DNA of 64,000 nucleotides from Bosea sp. (in: a-proteobacteria) (GTDB lineage Bacteria > Pseudomonadota > Alphaproteobacteria > Rhizobiales > Beijerinckiaceae): the NCBI RefSeq assembly GCF_023953965.1, contig NZ_JAMLIX010000001.1, positions 1,798,501-1,862,500 of the forward strand, read 5' to 3'. Below the pieces are notes generated by a model. It made no database searches, was not told where the DNA came from, and saw only the letters and a list, made by a program, of their open reading frames with translations. Made by a program: the position numbers and the translations under genes. Shown here piece after piece: positions 60,141-64,000 of this stretch (position 1 is its first letter; each line of letters starts with the position of its first letter).

Positions 60141-61346
60141 TTAGTCTTCGAGCGTCGCCATCAGGATGCCGAGGCGGCAACCCTTCTCGTATTCGTCGAG
60201 CCTGACATATTCCTTGATCGTATGGATCTCGGCCTGGCCGGCGCCGATGGTGATCGTCGGCACGCCGTGCTTGTCGAGCCAGTTGGCGTCGAGGCCGCCA
60301 TTGGAGAACAGATAGACCGGCTCGATGCCGAGCAGGCCGAGCGCCTTGGCGGCGCGCTGCACCACCGGGGCGTCCTTGGCGAGCTCGAAGGGCGGATAGC
60401 TCGGCTTGTGGGTGAAGGTCACCTTCGCGGTCTCGCCGGCGTCGTCCTTGACCTCGCCCTGCGCCTTGGCGAAGGCGGCCTTGAAGCCTTCGGCGATCTT
60501 GGTGGCGAAGGCGGCCTCGGGGCTGCGGGCCTCGCCGCGGATGAAGGCGTAGTCGGTGACGACGTTGGTGGCGTCGCCGGCCGCGACCGTGCCGCCCTTT
60601 CCGCCGAAGATGCCGACATTGCTGGTGCCGCGCCCGTCGGGCTTGACGATCTTGCCGAACCAGCCCTCGCGCCGGGCTTCCGCGATCGCGATCGCGCCGA
60701 CGAGCGTGGCCGAGATGCCCTTCTCGGGCGCGACGCCGGCGTGGGACGCCTTGCCGGTGATCTCGACCTCCCAGTTCTCCTGGCCGACGGCGCCGATCAG
60801 GAGCTCGGAAGAGAGCTGGCCGTCGACGTTGATGCACATCGCCGCGCCGCCGAGGTCCTTCGGGTCGAGTTCGCGCGCGCCGTGCAGGCCGCTCTCCTCG
60901 CGCACCGTGAACAGCAGCGTGATCGGCGGATGCGGCAGCTTGTGCTTGATCAGCGTCTCGGCCAGCACGACGAGCAGGGCCACGCCGGTGCGCGCGTCGC
61001 CGCCGAGCGCGGTGGTGCCGTCGGAGACGATGCGGTCGCCCTCGCGCTTCGGCTTGGCGCCGGCGCAGAGCGGCACGGTGTCGAGATGGGTCGAGAACAG
61101 CAGGCGCGGGCCCGGCCGGGTGCCGGGCAGGTCGACGATCAGGTTGCCGGTCTCGGTCGGCAGCGGGATGCGCTTGTTGGCGTCGTCGAAGCGGATCGCG
61201 GAGGCCGGCACGCCGACCGCCTTCAACGCGTCGACGACGGCGGCGCCGATCTTGGCCTCCTGGCCGGTCACGCCCTCGACCGAGAGGAAGCGCATCAGAT
61301 GCGCGATGGCGGCTTCGACGTCGAGGGGGATGTTGGGTGTGCTCAT
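60141..61346 (-). CDS. M20 family metallopeptidase
   Basis: A 401-residue zinc peptidase of the M20 family, similar to tripeptidases or PepT-like enzymes. Metal ligands and catalytic residues are intact: STHLDTVP (His, Asp), GDARTGVALL (bridging Asp), REESGLHG (catalytic Glu and metal Glu), NVDG and the late AEIHTIKEYV (His). ATG at 61346 gives MSTPNIPLDVEAAIAHLM. It follows the AbgT-like transporter gene by 55 bp on the same strand. Probably hydrolyses the peptide or aminoacyl conjugate that AbgT brings in (inference). Confidence 0.92.
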   Translation of the reverse strand: MSTPNIPLDVEAAIAHLMRFLSVEGVTGQEAKIGAAVVDALKAVGVPASAIRFDDANKRIPLPTETGNLIVDLPGTRPGPRLLFSTHLDTVPLCAGAKPKREGDRIVSDGTTALGGDARTGVALLVVLAETLIKHKLPHPPITLLFTVREESGLHGARELDPKDLGGAAMCINVDGQLSSELLIGAVGQENWEVEITGKASHAGVAPEKGISATLVGAIAIAEARREGWFGKIVKPDGRGTSNVGIFGGKGGTVAAGDATNVVTDYAFIRGEARSPEAAFATKIAEGFKAAFAKAQGEVKDDAGETAKVTFTHKPSYPPFELAKDAPVVQRAAKALGLLGIEPVYLFSNGGLDANWLDKHGVPTITIGAGQAEIHTIKEYVRLDEYEKGCRLGILMATLED

Positions 61347-61401
61347 GATGGTGATCCGATCGATTGAAAGCGGCGTCGTGATGCCGAGGCGCGGCGGGGC
61401 A

Positions 61402-62949
61402 CTAGAGGCCCCACGGCAGCCCGAGCACCTTCCAGAGCGCGAAGAGGGCGGTCCAGACCACGAACATCCAGACGACATAGGGCAGCATCAGCGAGACGAC
61501 CGTGCCGACGCCGGCGTTGCGGTCGTATTTCTGCGTGAAGCCGACGACGAGAGCGAAATAGGCGTTGAGCGGGGTGATCGCGTTCATCGGCGAATCGCCG
61601 ACGCGATAGGCGGCCAGCACGGCTTCCGGCTCGACGCCGAGCTTCATCAGCAACGGCACGAAGACGGGCGCGAAGATCGCCCATTTCGCGATCGCGCCGG
61701 TGAGCAGCAGGTCTATGATCGCGACTACCACGATGAAGCCGATCAAGAGCGGCAACGCCCCGATATTTGCCGCCTGCAGCACGCCCGACAGGCTCAGCGC
61801 CATCACCGTGCCGATATTGGTGTAGGTGAAATAGGCGACGAACTGGCTGAGCACGAAGAACAGGAAGATCGTGCCGCCCATGCTCTTGATCGACTTCTCG
61901 ATCGCCGCGATCACCTCGGTCAGGGTCCGCATCGTTCCGGCGCCGATGCCGTAGGTCCAGCCGCTGATCAGGAACATCAGCATGATCAGCGCGATCAGCC
62001 CGTTCATGAAGGGCGAGTTGCCGATCAGCTCGCCGGTCGTCGGATTGCGCAAGGGCGCGCCCGCGGGCAGCGTCAGCAGGCAGAACACGGCGATCAGCGC
62101 GAGCATGCCGAAGCCAGCATAGCGCAGGCCGCGCGATTCCGCTTTGGACAGCACGGCGCCCTGCTCGGTCACGGTGCCTTCGGCTGCCGTCTTGGGATCG
62201 TAGGCGCCCAGGCGCGGCGACACGACCCGGTCGGTGATGAAGGCGACGACGATGGTCAGGACCAGGACCGAGGCGATCGAGAACCAGAGATTGGAGGCAA
62301 GCCCGATCGAGCGGTTCGGATCGACCAGCCGGGCGGCGTCGTTGGTGAACTCGACCAGAACCGCGTCGAGCGGCTTGATCAGCATGTTGACGGTGAAGGC
62401 ACCGGCCACCGCCGCGAAGCCCAGTGCCAGGCCGGCCACCGGGTTGCGGCCGACGGCGAGATAGGCGACGCCGGCGAGCGGGATCAGGACCAGATAGCCG
62501 GCGTCCGCCGCGATCGAGGACAGGATGCCGACGAAGGACAGGATATAGGTCAGCGCCCAGCCGGGGGAGACGATGACGAGCTTGCGGATCAGCGCCGTCA
62601 CCAGCCCCGATTCCTCGGCGACGCCGGCGCCGATCATGGCCACGATCATCAGGCCGACCGCCGTGAAGCTCATGAAGTTCGGCACCAGCGACGAATACAT
62701 GAAGCGGATGCCTTCGAGCGTCAGCAGGCTGCGGATCGCCGTGCTCGCCTGCTCGATCTTGTGCGTCTCGGGGTTGATCCGCTCGAAGGTGACGGCGGCC
62801 CCGAACAGCCCGAGCACCGCGGAAAGCGCGATGACGATGCCGATCAGGATCAGGAAGATGACGACGGGGTGCGGGACCATGTTCCCCACCCTCTCGACGC
62901 CATCGAGGAATCTCTGCATGGCCGTCTTCGGCGCGGCGGCGGTGGTCAT
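61402..62949 (-). CDS. AbgT family transporter
   Basis: A 515-residue inner-membrane protein of the AbgT family (p-aminobenzoyl-glutamate uptake; some members export sulfonamides). About 12 hydrophobic spans and family segments VERVGNMVPHPVVIFL, SSIAADAGYLVLIPLAG and AYRVGDSPMNAITPLNAYF. ATG at 62949 follows a purine-rich AGGGGGAAATGGA. First gene of a two-gene operon with the M20 peptidase, mirroring the AbgT-AbgAB arrangement of enteric bacteria. Confidence 0.93.
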   Translation of the reverse strand: MTTAAAPKTAMQRFLDGVERVGNMVPHPVVIFLILIGIVIALSAVLGLFGAAVTFERINPETHKIEQASTAIRSLLTLEGIRFMYSSLVPNFMSFTAVGLMIVAMIGAGVAEESGLVTALIRKLVIVSPGWALTYILSFVGILSSIAADAGYLVLIPLAGVAYLAVGRNPVAGLALGFAAVAGAFTVNMLIKPLDAVLVEFTNDAARLVDPNRSIGLASNLWFSIASVLVLTIVVAFITDRVVSPRLGAYDPKTAAEGTVTEQGAVLSKAESRGLRYAGFGMLALIAVFCLLTLPAGAPLRNPTTGELIGNSPFMNGLIALIMLMFLISGWTYGIGAGTMRTLTEVIAAIEKSIKSMGGTIFLFFVLSQFVAYFTYTNIGTVMALSLSGVLQAANIGALPLLIGFIVVVAIIDLLLTGAIAKWAIFAPVFVPLLMKLGVEPEAVLAAYRVGDSPMNAITPLNAYFALVVGFTQKYDRNAGVGTVVSLMLPYVVWMFVVWTALFALWKVLGLPWGL

Positions 62950-63384
62950 TCCATTTCCCCCTTGAAGCCTGAAGGCCTTCAGTGACGGACCTGCGGCCGG
63001 CAGGAGGAAAACCCGGACGATCCGGGCGCCTGCAGAACTCAGGAGCATCAAGCGGGAAACTTAAGTCTGGTCGATGCGGGGCGCATGGGCAGAGAATCCC
63101 AAACTCTTGGCGCCTCGTCTCAAAATCGAGCCGTAGCGTCCGCGCCGGAGCTTTTTCGAGCAAAGCGGCCGCCGGCTCGCCGAAAGAAGATGCGATAGAA
63201 TAAAAACTTAGAGCCATTCCGCGATTCGCCGGAACAATAGAATCGTTCAAGGAGCGCGGGCTTGCCGGTGGCGGAGCGGCTTTTTACAGTCGGCCGGCGA
63301 GCCGGATGCGATGGTGCGGGGCCGCGTCCTGTGTTCGCAAGGCGGGGAGAGCAAGGGGATGTCCGAGGCTTCGGGGTGGACGGC
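62950..63384. other. Intergenic region with diverged repeat B
   Basis: About 435 bp between divergent genes. It contains a decayed copy of repeat B at 63148-63238 and must hold promoters for both sides. No gene is seen. Confidence 0.5.
63148..63238. repeat. Dispersed repeat B, diverged copy 3
   Basis: Matches copy 2 in the same order: GAGC, TTTTTCGAGCAAAGCGG, GAAAGAAGATGCGATAGAAT, then TTAGAGCCATTCCGCGATTCG. Many changes and the terminal hairpin is only partly kept. An older copy than the other two. Confidence 0.7.
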
Positions 63385-64000
63385 GTGAAGCGGTTGGAAC
63401 GGCGTCCGCGCCCTGGTCATGTCCGCCTGCCCCGGCTCCTGCCGCTCGCGCTCGCCGCCGGGCTCGCCGGCTGCGCGTCGACGCCGCGCGGGCTGCTCGA
63501 GCCGGTTTCGCCCGTTCCCGGCACCGACAAGGTCGACATGCTGGCGGCGACGACGCGCGCGCACTCCGCCGATGCGGGTGTCCTCTTCAGCGGCGAGCGG
63601 GGCGAGGGCGTCTCGTTCCGCAACATCGTCGTCTCGATCCCGCGTGAGCGCGAGGTCGGCACCATCCAGCTGCCGCGCTCCATCCCCGGAGACCCCGCCA
63701 GGGATTTCGTCGTCACCGCCTCGAAGCCGGTGCCGAAGGCCAGGCTCGGCGACTGGTTCCGCGCGACCGGCGGGCGGGCGAAGCGCGTCTTCGTGTTCGT
63801 GCACGGCTTCAACACGCCGTTCGACCGGGCGGTCTTCCGCTTCGCGCAGCTGGCGCACGATGCCGACGCCGACGCCGCGCCGGTGCTGTTCTCCTGGCCG
63901 TCGCGCGGCTTTCTGCTCGACTACAGCCGCGACTTCGACAACGCCTCCTATTCACGCTCCGATCTCGCCGATCTGCTCAAAGTGGCCGCGGCCAGCCCCG
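63385..64000 (+). CDS. DUF900-type alpha/beta hydrolase lipoprotein (partial)
   Basis: Start of a protein that runs past the right window edge; about 205 residues are visible. The N-terminus is a lipoprotein signal with lipobox LAGC near residue 29, so it is probably an outer- or inner-membrane lipoprotein. VFVFVHGFNTPFDRAVFRFA is the oxyanion region of the DUF900 hydrolase family, and SWPSRGFLLDYSRDF follows as expected. The nucleophile Ser and the rest lie beyond the window. GTG at 63385 is the likely start; a GTG at 63376 is possible. Confidence 0.85.
   Translation, partial: MKRLERRPRPGHVRLPRLLPLALAAGLAGCASTPRGLLEPVSPVPGTDKVDMLAATTRAHSADAGVLFSGERGEGVSFRNIVVSIPREREVGTIQLPRSIPGDPARDFVVTASKPVPKARLGDWFRATGGRAKRVFVFVHGFNTPFDRAVFRFAQLAHDADADAAPVLFSWPSRGFLLDYSRDFDNASYSRSDLADLLKVAAASP

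Noticed and set aside
60088..60837. Upstream extension of the SLC13 transporter frame
   Set aside because: The frame stays open through the peptidase gene, but this part is a shifted shadow of it. A GTG with a good ribosome site at 60087 starts the transporter exactly at its first membrane helix.
1..64000. tRNA, rRNA and riboswitch candidates
   Set aside because: Reading the intergenic gaps by eye I saw no cloverleaf ending in CCA, no rRNA-like stretch and no recognisable riboswitch core. A covariance-model scan would be needed to exclude small RNAs.

Overview
The window is GC-rich chromosomal DNA from an alphaproteobacterium, most likely of the Hyphomicrobiales (Rhizobiales; Bosea-like is my best guess, from memory of gene order and repeats). 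Supports are the csp-rpsU-DUF6481 block, a transglutaminase-like cysteine peptidase beside an exopolysaccharide (EPS) locus, many FCD-type GntR/ABC catabolic units, and dispersed palindromic repeats of the kind common in this order. No rRNA, tRNA, CRISPR array or intact insertion sequence was seen.

Layout. (1) 1-3,854, minus strand: a sugar-acid type operon of enolase-superfamily dehydratase, GntR regulator, ABC binding protein and ABC permease (cut by the window edge), with a perfect 16-bp AT-rich palindrome just upstream. (2) 4,088-6,830: a small secreted protein, then cold-shock protein, ribosomal protein S21, DUF6481 and further small proteins, followed by a repeat-rich gap. (3) 7,338-23,203, plus strand: a long catabolic region. 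It holds a two-subunit thiamine-diphosphate decarboxylase with an aldehyde dehydrogenase, an internally deleted CaiB-type CoA-transferase remnant with a FAS1-like/MaoC dehydratase, two beta-hydroxyacid dehydrogenases, an alpha/beta hydrolase, a carboxymuconolactone-decarboxylase-like protein, a GntR regulator, a second aldehyde dehydrogenase and a branched-chain-type ABC importer whose second permease is fused to its first ATPase. Three of these units carry a shared RTCATACRA motif upstream. (4) 23,334-27,574: a divergent Tat-exported GH3 beta-glucosidase and an OpgG/OpgD-like glucan protein. (5) 27,632-54,739, minus strand: a Wzx/Wzy-type EPS locus with ugd, BY-kinase/co-polymerase, Wza-like exporter, glycosyltransferases, a heparinase II/III protein, wecB, a bi-domain oxidoreductase, two methyltransferases, flippase, asparagine-synthase-like amidotransferase, polymerase, acyltransferase, a GH123/DUF4091-like secreted protein and the initiating phosphoglycosyltransferase. 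(6) 55,079-58,134: transglutaminase-like peptidase, a second O-antigen-ligase-like protein and a calcineurin-like phosphatase. (7) 58,258-64,000: an SLC13-type transporter, an M20 peptidase with an AbgT transporter, and the start of a lipoprotein hydrolase.

The most distinctive signals are two dispersed repeat families (A: AGAGCATCGGATGCG...; B: CTAGAGCAATTCCGCG...). In four places a copy begins exactly at the TAG stop codon of a gene, in the same orientation relative to that gene. Others are a 12-bp perfect hairpin before the BY-kinase gene, a terminator placed just before rpsU, and the in-frame collapse of the CaiB gene. Functions are assigned from motifs and recalled family knowledge; no database search was run.
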